Of a stretch of DNA of 64,000 nt, positions 8,690-17,688 are shown piece by piece. The notes under the pieces are model-generated. The model worked only from the letters and a program-made list of their open reading frames with translations, was not told the DNA's origin and searched no databases. A program made the position numbers and the translations under genes. The stretch's first letter is position 1; every line of letters starts with the position of its first letter. This stretch comes from Candidatus Thorarchaeota archaeon (GTDB lineage Archaea; Asgardarchaeota; Thorarchaeia; Thorarchaeales; Thorarchaeaceae): NCBI GenBank assembly GCA_011365025.1, contig RDOF01000002.1, positions 1-64,000 on the forward strand. The letters run 5' to 3'.

Positions 8690-9628
8690 ATGTCCGAGGA
8701 TACACCAAAAACTGGCCCGAGACTTCCATGGCGTTTTCTGATACCGCTTCATGCATTTGTAGCTTTAATCCTAGTCATTGCAGTCGCATTTAGCTACAAT
8801 GAAATTTTCCCCTTCAACACATCACTGGGCCTCTACAGGTTCCTCCCCGGGAATATCCTTCTAGATCTTCTCTGGGTCTACGCCATAGTAGCAGTGGCCG
8901 CAGTTGTAGTCTACAGGAAGGGTGCCACACTCTCCGTATGGCTTTTGAAACTACATCGTCTTGCTACCCGTGGAAGCTACAGGTACCATCTTCAGAATCT
9001 AGGCCCTGAAAGAAGAAAAGAGCCAAAGCTTGGCCGCTTAATTCCTCCATCTCTTGCGTCAATGGGTCTGGCCTACACATTGTCTGATGCCTCTGGGATT
9101 GCTGACTTTCTTTTTGTCACTGAAAGCTTTGACACTCTTGCACCTTCTACTGCCCAAATCTTGGTCATTACAATGCCTGTATTCTTTATTCTTATACTGC
9201 TGACTGGAATAATGGTGCTCCTATTTCTGCCGGCATGGTTGCTTGAAGACGAGGGTGTAATCTGCGAGAGGAATATTACTGGGACTCGTTTGACGGTCGA
9301 TATTGAAGGTGTAGGCAATTGGCACCTATCTCTGCTGAATGGATTTGCAGGGATTTCAACCCTCATAGCCTATTCCGTGATAATTGCCGACATAGTTGAT
9401 TGGTTCCAGACTGCTCCAGCCTACGCTGAACTCACCGCATGGTTCTACTTGGTTCCCATAATTGTCATCTTTCTGGCACCAATCATAGCAGTTGCGCCAA
9501 TTTCGATAGTGTATATTGGCTACGAGCTGTCAGTGTATCGAAACCAAGAGGAACTCGAGAATCGACTCGAGGGCGAGGGAATCAATCATGTGATTATTGA
9601 GATGCCTGTTGTCCCTGATGATGACTAG
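8690..9628 (+). CDS. Polytopic membrane protein, unknown
   Basis: 312 residues with about six hydrophobic segments, in pairs near 18-38, 60-80, 160-190, 225-245 and 255-290. A basic central loop (RYHLQNLGPERRKEPKLGR) and an acidic C-terminal tail (MPVVPDDD) are present. A TRLTVDIEGVGNWHLSLLNG segment may be a small extracytoplasmic or cytosolic domain between helices. No transport or enzyme motif was recognised. Starts at ATG 8690. Confidence 0.7.
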   Translation: MSEDTPKTGPRLPWRFLIPLHAFVALILVIAVAFSYNEIFPFNTSLGLYRFLPGNILLDLLWVYAIVAVAAVVVYRKGATLSVWLLKLHRLATRGSYRYHLQNLGPERRKEPKLGRLIPPSLASMGLAYTLSDASGIADFLFVTESFDTLAPSTAQILVITMPVFFILILLTGIMVLLFLPAWLLEDEGVICERNITGTRLTVDIEGVGNWHLSLLNGFAGISTLIAYSVIIADIVDWFQTAPAYAELTAWFYLVPIIVIFLAPIIAVAPISIVYIGYELSVYRNQEELENRLEGEGINHVIIEMPVVPDDD

Positions 9629-9694
9629 TCAACCGCGTCGAGCGAACAGCCTAATAGGCAACCAATCGTATCAAGAGCAATAGAAGCAGCTGAG

Positions 9695-10267
9695 ATGTGC
9701 TCCATGACGAAGATCAAGATTGATTCCGGAATATGTCCTTTCCCAAAGCCTGTCGCACTTGTTGGAGCATTAGTCAACGGTCTGCCAAATTTCATGAATA
9801 TCGCTTGGATGACTCGCATCGCATTTACTCCTCACATTTGGGGATTTTCGACCCGAGAGGAGAGGTACACTGTGGCGGGAATCAAAGAGCATGAAGCATT
9901 CAGTGTGAATTTTCCAAGTACTGATTTGGTCACAGAAGCCGATTATTGCGGAATAGTGTCTGGGAAGCAAGTTGACAAATCCAAGCTCTTTGATGTATTC
10001 TATGGGGATCTTGGAAATGCTCCAATGATTCGAAAATGCCCCCTTTGCGTGGAGCTAACCCTCCATGATATAGTGGATATGGCTGGACGAGCATTCATCC
10101 TAGGTGAAGTCCAAAACGTCTACACCGAAGACAAGTATCTGACAGATGGTGTGTTGGATCAAAAGAAGGCAAACTTCTTGGTCTTCACAAGTCCTGCCAA
10201 TCAATACTGGACGCTTGCAGATGAAGTTGGCAAAGCATTTTCCATTGGAAAGAAACTAAAGCAGTGA
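9695..10267 (+). CDS. Flavin reductase-like FMN-binding protein (flavoredoxin family)
   Basis: 190 residues matching the FMN-binding split-barrel flavin reductase/flavoredoxin family: PKPVALVGALVNGLPNFMNI at the N-terminus, the TPHIWGFS strand, and ERYTVAGIKEHEAFSVNFP where the FMN phosphate contacts usually lie. Cys at 136 and 139 (KCPLCVEL) are extra. It probably reduces flavin or carries electrons in the cytosol. The partner is unknown. A CCTAATAGG palindrome lies upstream (about 9649-9657). Confidence 0.85.
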   Translation: MCSMTKIKIDSGICPFPKPVALVGALVNGLPNFMNIAWMTRIAFTPHIWGFSTREERYTVAGIKEHEAFSVNFPSTDLVTEADYCGIVSGKQVDKSKLFDVFYGDLGNAPMIRKCPLCVELTLHDIVDMAGRAFILGEVQNVYTEDKYLTDGVLDQKKANFLVFTSPANQYWTLADEVGKAFSIGKKLKQ

Positions 10268-10337
10268 TTTCTAGTATCTAGCTGATTCCAGCTGTTGCAC
10301 CATCAACTATCGACGCACAATAGGAGCACAACCAGCG

Positions 10338-10682
10338 ATGATTGAAAGACGAATTAGAGTCATCAAGGAACAGGATTTTGACCTTGGTCGCAAGTCTGTA
10401 ACTAGAGGCGTTCTAACTCACCCACTTCTTCCAGAAGGACTCACTAATGTTAGGATTATTCTTACGCGCGTGTCTCCTGGAGGCGAGTCTGTACCGCACA
10501 GAGATGACTATCACCATGTATTCTATTTCATTAAAGGAACTGGAAAAGGCTGCATCGACGAAACCAACTACACGATAAAGTCAGGCACCGTTGTTGAAAT
10601 CCCTGCTGGTGCTCTTCACAGTTACCAGAATACGTCCAATGATACACTCGAGATACTTGTTGTGAACATTCCCGCAAAGTAG
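10338..10682 (+). CDS. Cupin-domain protein
   Basis: 114 residues forming a single cupin barrel. Motif 1 is visible as GGESVPHRDDYHHVFYFIKGTG with metal-binding His/His and Glu-type residues, and motif 2 as VVEIPAGALHSYQNT with a His. It may bind a metal and a small ligand or act as an isomerase. It follows the flavoredoxin gene on the same strand with a 70-base gap. Substrate unknown. Confidence 0.8.
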   Translation: MIERRIRVIKEQDFDLGRKSVTRGVLTHPLLPEGLTNVRIILTRVSPGGESVPHRDDYHHVFYFIKGTGKGCIDETNYTIKSGTVVEIPAGALHSYQNTSNDTLEILVVNIPAK

Positions 10683-10718
10683 CGATATCTCATCCACGTC
10701 TTCACTCGTGGAAACCGC

Positions 10719-11165
10719 CTAGTTCTCATATGAGTTTCCCAACTCCTCGGCGTCCTCTCTGGTTTCAGGTTTGATTGAACTCTCATCTTTCTTGATAATC
10801 AGCAACCGTTGAACCCATTGCTTATGTGCCTGCAAATAACCCACGTAGAAAAGAATCAATCCCAAGTCAAAGGACAAAAGTGGACTAACAATTTGGTATC
10901 CAAATCCCACAAACCCTGCACCTAGAAACAACCATCCCACAATTCCAGCAAGTAGCATACCTAGCCGATTGTTCTTCTCCCCAAAACCCACACCACCTAG
11001 AAAACATACGAGACATGACCAGATGATTAAGAATAATGCGCCAAGCATCGGCAAAGATGTTTCGTCAGGTATAATTGGACGAAGAAGGACGCTGAGTAGT
11101 GCAGTGAGGAAACTCCCTACACAGAATCCGACGAAAATCGAACTATAGAGATTGTACGCCTTCAT
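10719..11165 (-). CDS. Four-helix membrane protein, unknown
   Basis: About 148 residues with four hydrophobic segments covering residues 6-115, then a charged C-terminal tail (KKDESSIKPETREDAEELG). A GTG at 11183 allows six more residues (MGSGAY), but the ATG at 11165 places the first helix normally. No family recognised. Confidence 0.6.
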   Translation of the reverse strand: MKAYNLYSSIFVGFCVGSFLTALLSVLLRPIIPDETSLPMLGALFLIIWSCLVCFLGGVGFGEKNNRLGMLLAGIVGWLFLGAGFVGFGYQIVSPLLSFDLGLILFYVGYLQAHKQWVQRLLIIKKDESSIKPETREDAEELGNSYEN

Positions 11166-11239
11166 GTATGCACCGCTACCCACTGCAACTCCTGGTTGCT
11201 TCTTGGATTTATACGTTCTGTGTTTTCTAGGAGAAAAAG

Positions 11240-11608
11240 CTACCCCTCTTTGAACTGAAGAAGCTCCAATACATTACCTGCCGGGTCCCTCAACGCAATG
11301 AATCGCCCTGCCACAAATGGTTCCGGATGATTCTGAATGAAGCGCACTCCCTTTGATTTCAATTCATGGAACATTGCATCCACATCCATCGTTTCGATAC
11401 CAAGCACTACTTGAGATTCTTTCCGATATTTGGCTTTGCTAGGTTCCTTGACCTCTTCAAGAATCACCGTTGGCCCCTCGTGTTCCAGTCTTACAATACA
11501 TCCGTCATTATATCTCTCTGCTTCCTCGAAGCCGAGCTTATCACAATAGAAGTCAACCGCCTTCGCGATATCATCCACATAGATTCCAATCACGCAAAAT
11601 CCAGTCAA
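11240..11608 (-). CDS. Glyoxalase/bleomycin-resistance (VOC) family protein
   Basis: 122 residues with the two beta-alpha-beta-beta-beta modules of the VOC fold: IGIYVDDIAKAVDFYCDKLGF at the N-terminus, and a second module ending FIALRDPAGNVLELLQF. Metal ligands are plausible but not certain (Glu in VLELLQF). Starts at TTG 11608 with an AGGAGA Shine-Dalgarno about 6 bases upstream. Could be a lyase, dioxygenase or binding protein. Confidence 0.85.
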   Translation of the reverse strand: MTGFCVIGIYVDDIAKAVDFYCDKLGFEEAERYNDGCIVRLEHEGPTVILEEVKEPSKAKYRKESQVVLGIETMDVDAMFHELKSKGVRFIQNHPEPFVAGRFIALRDPAGNVLELLQFKEG

Positions 11609-11683
11609 TGTGAGATTCTCCTCTTCTCTAACGCATCATCACAATTGTCCAATAAGAATATTCAATCGAGCATTTGGAGGGAT

Positions 11684-11974
11684 TCAGGAGTCCTCAACAT
11701 CAATCTCGAATATTAGTGTGCCAAAACTTCGGTCACTTCTTTCGCATTCCTTGAACGCGACACCTTCTACATCTACAACGGCTGGGTCAACGCTGTACCT
11801 TGCCTTCACAGTGTACTGGATATAGTCATCATATACCCAGAGGTCGCTGTCTAATACTTTTATGCTTCCAAACTCTTCTTCAATTGACTGGAGAACTTCA
11901 GCAGCCCTCTCACTGGCACGTTTCAGTGTTGAGTCTGTGTTCTGTTTTCTTCTACAGTCATGAGTTATGTGCAT
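11684..11974 (-). CDS. Small hypothetical protein
   Basis: 96 residues from ATG 11974. The protein is alpha/beta with an N-terminal helix (STLKRASERAAEVLQSIEEEFG) and a beta-rich C-terminal part (IQYTVKARYSVD). No family is recognised. The start is supported by a TATA box at 11996-12005 placed for transcription almost exactly at this ATG (leaderless). The longer GTG start at 11992 would lie upstream of the expected transcript end. Confidence 0.6.
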   Translation of the reverse strand: MHITHDCRRKQNTDSTLKRASERAAEVLQSIEEEFGSIKVLDSDLWVYDDYIQYTVKARYSVDPAVVDVEGVAFKECERSDRSFGTLIFEIDVEDS

Positions 11975-11995
11975 AAGATTCCGTCTTTTCACTGC

Positions 11996-12005
11996 GATTT
12001 ATACT
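11996..12005 (-). promoter_or_regulatory. TATA box giving a leaderless transcript
   Basis: Read on the minus strand the element is GAGTATAAAT, centred about 26 bases before the ATG at 11974. This is the archaeal leaderless spacing and decides the start of the downstream gene. Confidence 0.6.
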
Positions 12006-12089
12006 CGTGCAAGTTCCTCTCAATTAGACAATCAAAATCCAGTATATCTATATTGGATATCTCTGCAAGGCAAAAGAAGTGATGGTAGA

Positions 12090-12563
12090 GTGAAGCCTGA
12101 ATTACCTCTAGAACAAGACATGATGCGTTTCATGGCAGAAGCCATCTCCGAAGCCAAGAAGGGATTATCAGAGGGGGGCATTCCTATTGGTTCAGTCTTG
12201 GTACTGGACGGGATGATTGTTGGCAGAGGTCATAATCAACGTATACAGAAAGGAAGTGCTGTCTTTCATGCTGAGATAGATGCTATAGAGAATGCAGGAA
12301 GACTGAAGGCTGCAGATTATAGAAGGTCCGTGCTTTACTCCACACTCTCTCCTTGTGAGATGTGCAGCGGTGCCATTCTGCTCTACAAAATCCCAATCGT
12401 TGTAGTTGGGGAGAATCACACTTTCAAGGGTCCCGAAGACTATGTGAGAAGCCAGGGCGTGAAGGTTCATATAATGCAGAATCATGAATGCATCAAAATA
12501 ATGACCGAGTTCATTCGAGCCAATCCAGACCTCTGGAATGAGGACATTGGCGACGAAGTCTAG
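12090..12563 (+). CDS. Cytosine deaminase, yeast Fcy1-like
   Basis: 157 residues in the CDA/deaminase fold. Zinc ligands are His60 in the HAE motif (catalytic Glu62) and Cys89/Cys92 in SPCEMC. The C-terminal DLWNEDIGDE closely resembles the end of yeast cytosine deaminase, as do GGIPIG and GRGHNQRIQKGSA. The GTG at 12090 is chosen because it gives the same N-terminal length as yeast Fcy1; a TATA-like GTATATCT at 12042-12049 agrees. Reaction: cytosine to uracil + NH3. It begins the pyrimidine catabolic island, and bacterial codA (amidohydrolase type) is unrelated. A guanine or nucleoside deaminase role is less likely. Confidence 0.88.
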   Translation: MKPELPLEQDMMRFMAEAISEAKKGLSEGGIPIGSVLVLDGMIVGRGHNQRIQKGSAVFHAEIDAIENAGRLKAADYRRSVLYSTLSPCEMCSGAILLYKIPIVVVGENHTFKGPEDYVRSQGVKVHIMQNHECIKIMTEFIRANPDLWNEDIGDEV

Positions 12564-12589
12564 AATCCGAGAAGAAACGGTGTTCTTCC

Positions 12590-13981
12590 TCATATCTCTC
12601 CGTGAGACCGACGCTTCAAGAATCTCCCGTGCCCCACTTTCCCAACGAATTTGCCATCCTTCGCAACAACGCGCCCTCGTGAAATCGTAACCGAGGGATA
12701 TCCAGTCAGCTCCCATCCTTCAAATGGGCTCCAATCGCAATTTGTTTGCAAATCGTTTGCATGAATTGTGACCTCTCTCTTCGGGTCAAAGACCAGTAGA
12801 TCTGCATCGCTACCAATAGCAATAGTCCCTTTCTCAGGATACATACCGAACAGCTTGGCTGGGTTAGTGCTAACGAGGGTGACAAGTTGATTGATTGACA
12901 GACCACGCTTTCCAACACCCTCTGTGTACATAAGCGGAATCATGGTTTCGACGCCAGGCAATCCAAATGGTATCTTCCTGAAGTCTCCATTCCAGGCTGC
13001 CTTTTGCTCCGTTGTAAATGTGCAGGTGTCTGTTGCTACCACTTGTACATCTCCATTTAGGAGCCCTTTCCAAAGGCGTTCGCTGTCATGTGGCTTCTTG
13101 ATTTGTGGACATGTAGCATATAGATGTCCGTTGTCCCTCTTGAAGACCTCATCGTCAAGGAGGAGATACTGAGGGCATGTTTCAGCAAACACCCTGACAC
13201 CTCTTTGCTTTGCAGCATGGACCGCTTCTGCGCCCTCACCAGTCGACATGTGAACAATGTATAGCTTTCCTCCAGTGGCCTCTGCCCACTGAATGGCACG
13301 GATGATTGCTTCGGATTCCGTATAGCACGGTCGGGATAGAGTATGTCCATAAGCTCCCCATTTCTCCTTCTCCTTGGCATAGCGCTCGATTAGCATGTCA
13401 AGAACATCTACACTCTCTGCATGGACTCCAATATGTCCACCAAGTTTCGACGTTTCTTCAAGAGCATTAAAGAGCATTCCATCATCGGCCATCCAGCCCT
13501 CATTCTTGTAGATCATGAACATCTTAAACGTGGGAATTCCATAGTTGATTATCTTAGCGATCTCTGCCTGCGTATCAGCGTTCCAGTCAGTAATTGCGGC
13601 ATGAAGCCCGTAATCTACACAGACTTTCGAGTCAGCTTCAGCTCTTCTTGCCTCTACTGCCTCCATGATTGAATGCCCTTTTGTCTGGATGGCAAAATCG
13701 AGAATCGTTGTCACACCACCGCAGGCAGCTGCTTTTGTTCCGTTCTCGAAGTCATCAGCAGACACAGTTCCTGAGAATGGGAGCTGAAAATGCACATGAA
13801 CGTCTATTCCCCCCGGTAGCACATACATGTCTTTTGCATCAATAACTTCTGTATCAGCTTCTCCTTCCAAGTTCTGCGAAATTGCAACCACCTTTTTCTC
13901 CTTCACTCCGACATCTGCCTTGAAGCAGTCAGAAGCTGTTACTACTGTCCCATTCTTCACAATAAGATCCAGTTCAACCAT
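12590..13981 (-). CDS. Dihydropyrimidinase / D-hydantoinase
   Basis: 463 residues, normal family length. The metal-binding HVH (His62, His64), the carboxylated lysine (Lys153 in GIPTFKMFM), the GVHAES and VHMSTGEG histidines and a catalytic Asp in VATDT are all visible. It opens 5,6-dihydrouracil to N-carbamoyl-beta-alanine in the cytosol. It is convergent with the cytosine deaminase gene and divergent from the beta-ureidopropionase gene, with a 109-base shared regulatory gap. Starts at ATG 13981 behind GGGAGGCG. Confidence 0.92.
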   Translation of the reverse strand: MVELDLIVKNGTVVTASDCFKADVGVKEKKVVAISQNLEGEADTEVIDAKDMYVLPGGIDVHVHFQLPFSGTVSADDFENGTKAAACGGVTTILDFAIQTKGHSIMEAVEARRAEADSKVCVDYGLHAAITDWNADTQAEIAKIINYGIPTFKMFMIYKNEGWMADDGMLFNALEETSKLGGHIGVHAESVDVLDMLIERYAKEKEKWGAYGHTLSRPCYTESEAIIRAIQWAEATGGKLYIVHMSTGEGAEAVHAAKQRGVRVFAETCPQYLLLDDEVFKRDNGHLYATCPQIKKPHDSERLWKGLLNGDVQVVATDTCTFTTEQKAAWNGDFRKIPFGLPGVETMIPLMYTEGVGKRGLSINQLVTLVSTNPAKLFGMYPEKGTIAIGSDADLLVFDPKREVTIHANDLQTNCDWSPFEGWELTGYPSVTISRGRVVAKDGKFVGKVGHGRFLKRRSHGEI

Positions 13982-13992
13982 AGAAACGCCTC

Positions 13993-14042
13993 CCTAAACT
14001 ATTGGGCTGCATCCCATAAATCGGTTTAGGAAATGCCTATTA
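13993..14042. promoter_or_regulatory. Divergent promoter region with CCTAAA/TTTAGG and GCCTATTAGGC
   Basis: CCTAAA (13993-13998) and TTTAGG (14025-14030) form a spaced inverted pair around a minus-strand TATA-like CGATTTATGGG. A GCCTATTAGGC palindrome follows at about 14035-14045. The CCTAAA...TTTAGG pair recurs between the aminotransferase and preA genes, which suggests a shared regulator of the pyrimidine genes. Confidence 0.4.
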
Positions 14043-14090
14043 GGCGCGTGAACAGCAAGTCAGTTTACCTGACAATCCGGAGCGACAAAG

Positions 14091-14957
14091 ATGAGAAGTG
14101 TGCGTGTCGGTCTTGTCCAAGCGAAATGGGACGGTGACGTATCCGATGAGCGGACGATTGAGGAAAACATCGAGAAGATGATAAAGAAGCATGAAGACTA
14201 TGGTGCTCTTGCAGGAAAGCAGGGAGTCCAAATTCTTTGTTTCCAAGAGCTATTCTTCGGCCCCTACTTCTGTGCTGAGCAAGATAGGCGCTGGTACAAG
14301 TATGCAGAACCAATTCCTGGGCCGTTAACGGAACGCATGTGCGCACTGGCAAAGAAGCACAATCTCGTCTTGATCGCTCCCATGTATGAAGAAGGCGCTG
14401 TTGGCATATATTACAACACCGCTATTGTTATTGACGCCGATGGAAGTTTGTTGGGTAAGTTCAGGAAAATGCACATTCCACACTTGGACCCCGGTTTCTG
14501 GGAGAAGTTTTATTTCCGACCAGGGAATCTTGGCTACCCCGTTTTCGACACTGCCTTTGCCAAAGTTGGCGTGTATATCTGCTATGACCGCCATTTCCCT
14601 GAGGGCGCAAGAGCACTAGGACTGAATGGCGCGGAAATTGTGTTTAATCCCTCAGCTACGGTTGCAGGTCTTTCTGAGCACCTGTGGAGTCTAGAACAAC
14701 CGGCCCATGCTGTTGCTAATGGCTACTTTATGGGTGCAATCAATCGTGTTGGGGAGGAACCTTGGAAGACTGGCATGTTCTATGGCAGCTCCTACATTGC
14801 AGATCCACGGGGCCAAATTGTTGTAAAGGGCTCACGGGATAAGGAAGAGCTGGTAGTGAGTGACATTGATCTTGATATGATTCGTGAGGTTCGCAATACT
14901 TGGCAGTTTTATAGAGACCGCCGACCAGACAGCTATGACAGCTTGACAAAGGATTGA
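14091..14957 (+). CDS. Beta-ureidopropionase (N-carbamoyl-beta-alanine amidohydrolase), nitrilase superfamily
   Basis: 288 residues with the nitrilase-superfamily triad: Glu53 (FQELFFGPYF), Lys126 (GKFRKMHIPH) and Cys164 (VYICYDRHFPEGAR). The HLDPGFWEKFYFRPGN segment and the EGAR motif are typical of N-carbamyl-beta-alanine/N-carbamoyl-D-amino-acid hydrolases. Reaction: N-carbamoyl-beta-alanine to beta-alanine + CO2 + NH3. Divergent from dihydropyrimidinase, it performs the next step. A generic carbon-nitrogen hydrolase is the alternative, but context makes this assignment strong. Confidence 0.9.
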   Translation: MRSVRVGLVQAKWDGDVSDERTIEENIEKMIKKHEDYGALAGKQGVQILCFQELFFGPYFCAEQDRRWYKYAEPIPGPLTERMCALAKKHNLVLIAPMYEEGAVGIYYNTAIVIDADGSLLGKFRKMHIPHLDPGFWEKFYFRPGNLGYPVFDTAFAKVGVYICYDRHFPEGARALGLNGAEIVFNPSATVAGLSEHLWSLEQPAHAVANGYFMGAINRVGEEPWKTGMFYGSSYIADPRGQIVVKGSRDKEELVVSDIDLDMIREVRNTWQFYRDRRPDSYDSLTKD

Positions 14958-14965
14958 AACTGGTT

Positions 14966-16303
14966 TCAGAGTCCCTTTTCAACCTCAGTAAACGCAGCAT
15001 CAAGAATGGTGCAGGCCTCATCAAATTGTTCGCTGGTTAGTTCGAGTGGAGGTTGTATTCTCATGACGTTGTTATCCAATCCGCCCTTTCCAACAAGCAG
15101 TCCCTTGTCCTTGCACAATTCCATTACCTTGATTATTTCTTGAGTTGCTGGTTCCTTGGTAGTCCTGTCCCGAACTAGCTCCACTCCAATCATCATTCCT
15201 TGTCCTCGGACATCTCCGATTAGCCTATGTTCCTCTTGGAGCTCTTTCAGCTTGCTCATCATCACTTTTCCGAGTTTCGCAGCCTTCTCCAAGTAGTCAC
15301 CTTCTTCGACAATCTCTATCACGGCCACGGCCGCAGCGCATGACAGAGGATTCCCGCCGAAGGTGGCAAATGCATCCGTAATGGTATAGTCCACGGCAAT
15401 ATCGGGGCGTGCAATGAATCCACCAATCGGTATTCCACTCCCAAAGCCTTTTGCCATCGTAATGATGTCAGGGTCCACCTTAGAATGCTGAATTCCCCAC
15501 CACTTTTCTCCGGTCCTACCAAAACCGGTCTGAACCTCATCAGAGATGTAGAGCCCATCATACTCCTTTACGATTTCATGCACTATTTGGAAATAGTCTG
15601 GGGGTGGTCTGATGATTCCTCCTACACCTTGGATGGGTTCTGCTATGAATGCAGCTATCGCTTTGTTGGTCTGAGTACGAATCACTTCTCGAAGATAGCG
15701 TGCGCATTCGAAGTCGCAGTCTGGATACTCCTTTCCAAAAGGGCACCTGTAGCAGTAGCCATAAGGAGTGAAGCGAACGCCCGAAGGATGGCTCTCCGGG
15801 TATGTTCGCCAACCGGCTGATGATATCTCTCTGGTTAGACTGGTGCGCCCATGATAGGCTCGCTGACATGCAACAATGTATGGGTTGTCGGTATACTTTC
15901 TGGCCATGAATAAGGCCGCTTCATTGGCCTCTGAGCCGCTATTTACAATGAATGAACGGGTTAGTCCTTGCGGCGCTATTTTTGCCAGCTTCTCTACAAG
16001 CACGGCATATGGTATAGTGGCATAGAGCGAACTCGTATAGACTAGACGTTCTGCTTGCCATTTTATTGTTGAAACAAATTTTGGGTGCCCATATCCTGTG
16101 ATTGTTGTACATATTCCTGCAAAGAGATCGATGTATCGCTTTCCTTTGGCATCTTCGAGAATCGCTCCTTCCCCCCCTACAAATAGTACAGGATCCTTGT
16201 AGTAGTGAGCTACAGCAGGTGCCAGGTACTTCTTCTCAATCTCAAGAATCTCTTCTTCTGTATACTCTCTTTGCAGGTCTTTCGGAACTAGCTCATCGGT
16301 CAT
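14966..16303 (-). CDS. Class III aminotransferase, probable beta-alanine transaminase
   Basis: About 445 residues from ATG 16303 (the frame runs to 16372, but the extension lacks homology signs). PLP fold type I residues are present: GSEANEAA, the HGRT segment, SDEVQTGFGRTG, and the Schiff-base lysine in ITMAKGFGSGIPIGG. A Cys-rich insert (YGYCYRCPFGKEYPDCDFEC) is seen in AGXT2-like/beta-alanine-pyruvate types. Expected reaction: beta-alanine to malonate semialdehyde. It converges on the beta-ureidopropionase gene and is divergent from preA. A 4-aminobutyrate aminotransferase is the alternative. Confidence 0.88.
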   Translation of the reverse strand: MTDELVPKDLQREYTEEEILEIEKKYLAPAVAHYYKDPVLFVGGEGAILEDAKGKRYIDLFAGICTTITGYGHPKFVSTIKWQAERLVYTSSLYATIPYAVLVEKLAKIAPQGLTRSFIVNSGSEANEAALFMARKYTDNPYIVACQRAYHGRTSLTREISSAGWRTYPESHPSGVRFTPYGYCYRCPFGKEYPDCDFECARYLREVIRTQTNKAIAAFIAEPIQGVGGIIRPPPDYFQIVHEIVKEYDGLYISDEVQTGFGRTGEKWWGIQHSKVDPDIITMAKGFGSGIPIGGFIARPDIAVDYTITDAFATFGGNPLSCAAAVAVIEIVEEGDYLEKAAKLGKVMMSKLKELQEEHRLIGDVRGQGMMIGVELVRDRTTKEPATQEIIKVMELCKDKGLLVGKGGLDNNVMRIQPPLELTSEQFDEACTILDAAFTEVEKGL

Positions 16304-16348
16304 CAAAATCACCCTTTTCAGTAAGCAACAATCTCTTACGAACACCCT

Positions 16349-16363
16349 CCTAAAGACTTTAGG
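16349..16363. promoter_or_regulatory. Palindrome CCTAAA-GAC-TTTAGG
   Basis: Six-base perfect arms with a 3-base spacer lie in the gap between the aminotransferase (minus) and preA (plus) genes, 43 bases before the preA start. The half-sites are the same as those flanking the dihydropyrimidinase promoter. This is a candidate operator. Confidence 0.45.
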
Positions 16364-16405
16364 GGCGGCCATGCCAATGACTTAGGGTTAGAGGAGAGTG
16401 GATTA

Positions 16406-17620
16406 ATGACACAGAATCATCTGGCAATCGAATTCGCTGGAATTCCCTTCAAGAACCCATTCATGCTATCATCAGCTCCTCCCACAATGGATGTGCATCA
16501 TATTCTAAGAGCTGCTCGGCTCGGCTGGGGTGGAGCAGTAATGAAGACGGTTACTCATGAACCTACGGTTGATCCCAGAACACGTTTGGGTGTGCTTCGA
16601 AAGAATGGGAAAGCCATTGGAATGAATAACATCGAGCTTCTTACCCGAAAATCCCTGTCCACATGGACTGAGGACTGGCTTCCTAGAATCAAGTCGGAGG
16701 CACCAGAGGACTTTGTGTTGGTTGCAAGTATCATGAGCGGTCCTTCACCTGAAGGCTGGACTGAGCTGGCAGAAAAAATGTCTGGGGCTGGGGTCGATGC
16801 TATCGAAATCAACGTTTCGTGTCCACACGGTTCTCCCGAGGAACACATGGGCGCTTTCATTGGACAGGATCCCTCTCTTGTGGAGATGGTGACGCGTGCG
16901 GCGAAGAGGGGAACGGACCTCCCCATTTTGGTGAAACTGACTCCTAATGTCACAGATATTGTGCCAATTGCTCAAGCTGCAGCCAAGGGAGGCACCGATG
17001 CAATATCAGCGATTAACACGGTAGAATCATTAGTCGGAATCGACATTGAAACAGCCACTCCTCTTCCTATTGCGTATGGAAATGATAGAAACGAACAACT
17101 GAGTACCTATGGCGGCTTCTGCGGTCCTTCAGTAAAACCACTAGGGCTTCGCTTTGTATCTCAAATTGCAAAGGCATTGCCAAACATGCCAATATCAGGC
17201 ATAGGCGGCATTGAGGACTGGAAAAGCGCCGCAGAATATCTGATGGTCGGTGCCAGGACACTTCAGATTTGCACAGCTGTGATGTGGCACGGATTTGGAA
17301 TAATCAAACCAATGACTGAAGGATTGATCCAATTCATGGATCGGAAAGGGTATGAATCCCTTGATGCAATGATTGGAAAAGCATTACCCAAAATAACTAC
17401 ATGGGCCGCGCTCACGAAGCTGCCGCCTATCATCGCCAAGGTTATCGACGAGAAATGCTCCGGGTGTAAGAAGTGTGTCATCGCATGTGCCGACGGAGGG
17501 TTTACTGCAATTCAGATGCGAGGGAAGACTGCGGTAGTGAATCCCGACAAATGTGATGGTTGCGGTCTCTGTGCCGTGGTTTGCGAGGATAACGCCGTGG
17601 AGTTCATTCACACCAACTAG
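16406..17620 (+). CDS. preA: Dihydropyrimidine dehydrogenase subunit A (PreA-like)
   Basis: 404 residues: a dihydroorotate-dehydrogenase-like FMN TIM barrel (about 1-330) with the catalytic Cys139 in NVSCPHG, as in DPD, then two 4Fe-4S sites (CSGCKKCVIAC and CDGCGLCAVVC). It reduces uracil to dihydrouracil or runs the reverse. The usual NAD(P)H-oxidising partner PreT is not encoded nearby, so electrons may come from ferredoxin or a distant partner. Starts at ATG 16406; followed 68 bases later by the semialdehyde dehydrogenase gene. Confidence 0.92.
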   Translation: MTQNHLAIEFAGIPFKNPFMLSSAPPTMDVHHILRAARLGWGGAVMKTVTHEPTVDPRTRLGVLRKNGKAIGMNNIELLTRKSLSTWTEDWLPRIKSEAPEDFVLVASIMSGPSPEGWTELAEKMSGAGVDAIEINVSCPHGSPEEHMGAFIGQDPSLVEMVTRAAKRGTDLPILVKLTPNVTDIVPIAQAAAKGGTDAISAINTVESLVGIDIETATPLPIAYGNDRNEQLSTYGGFCGPSVKPLGLRFVSQIAKALPNMPISGIGGIEDWKSAAEYLMVGARTLQICTAVMWHGFGIIKPMTEGLIQFMDRKGYESLDAMIGKALPKITTWAALTKLPPIIAKVIDEKCSGCKKCVIACADGGFTAIQMRGKTAVVNPDKCDGCGLCAVVCEDNAVEFIHTN

Positions 17621-17688
17621 GCCCTTAAAACACACAAGGCACAAGAATCATATAGGCAACAAGGCGATTGCTTGTTTCCGACCTGGAA

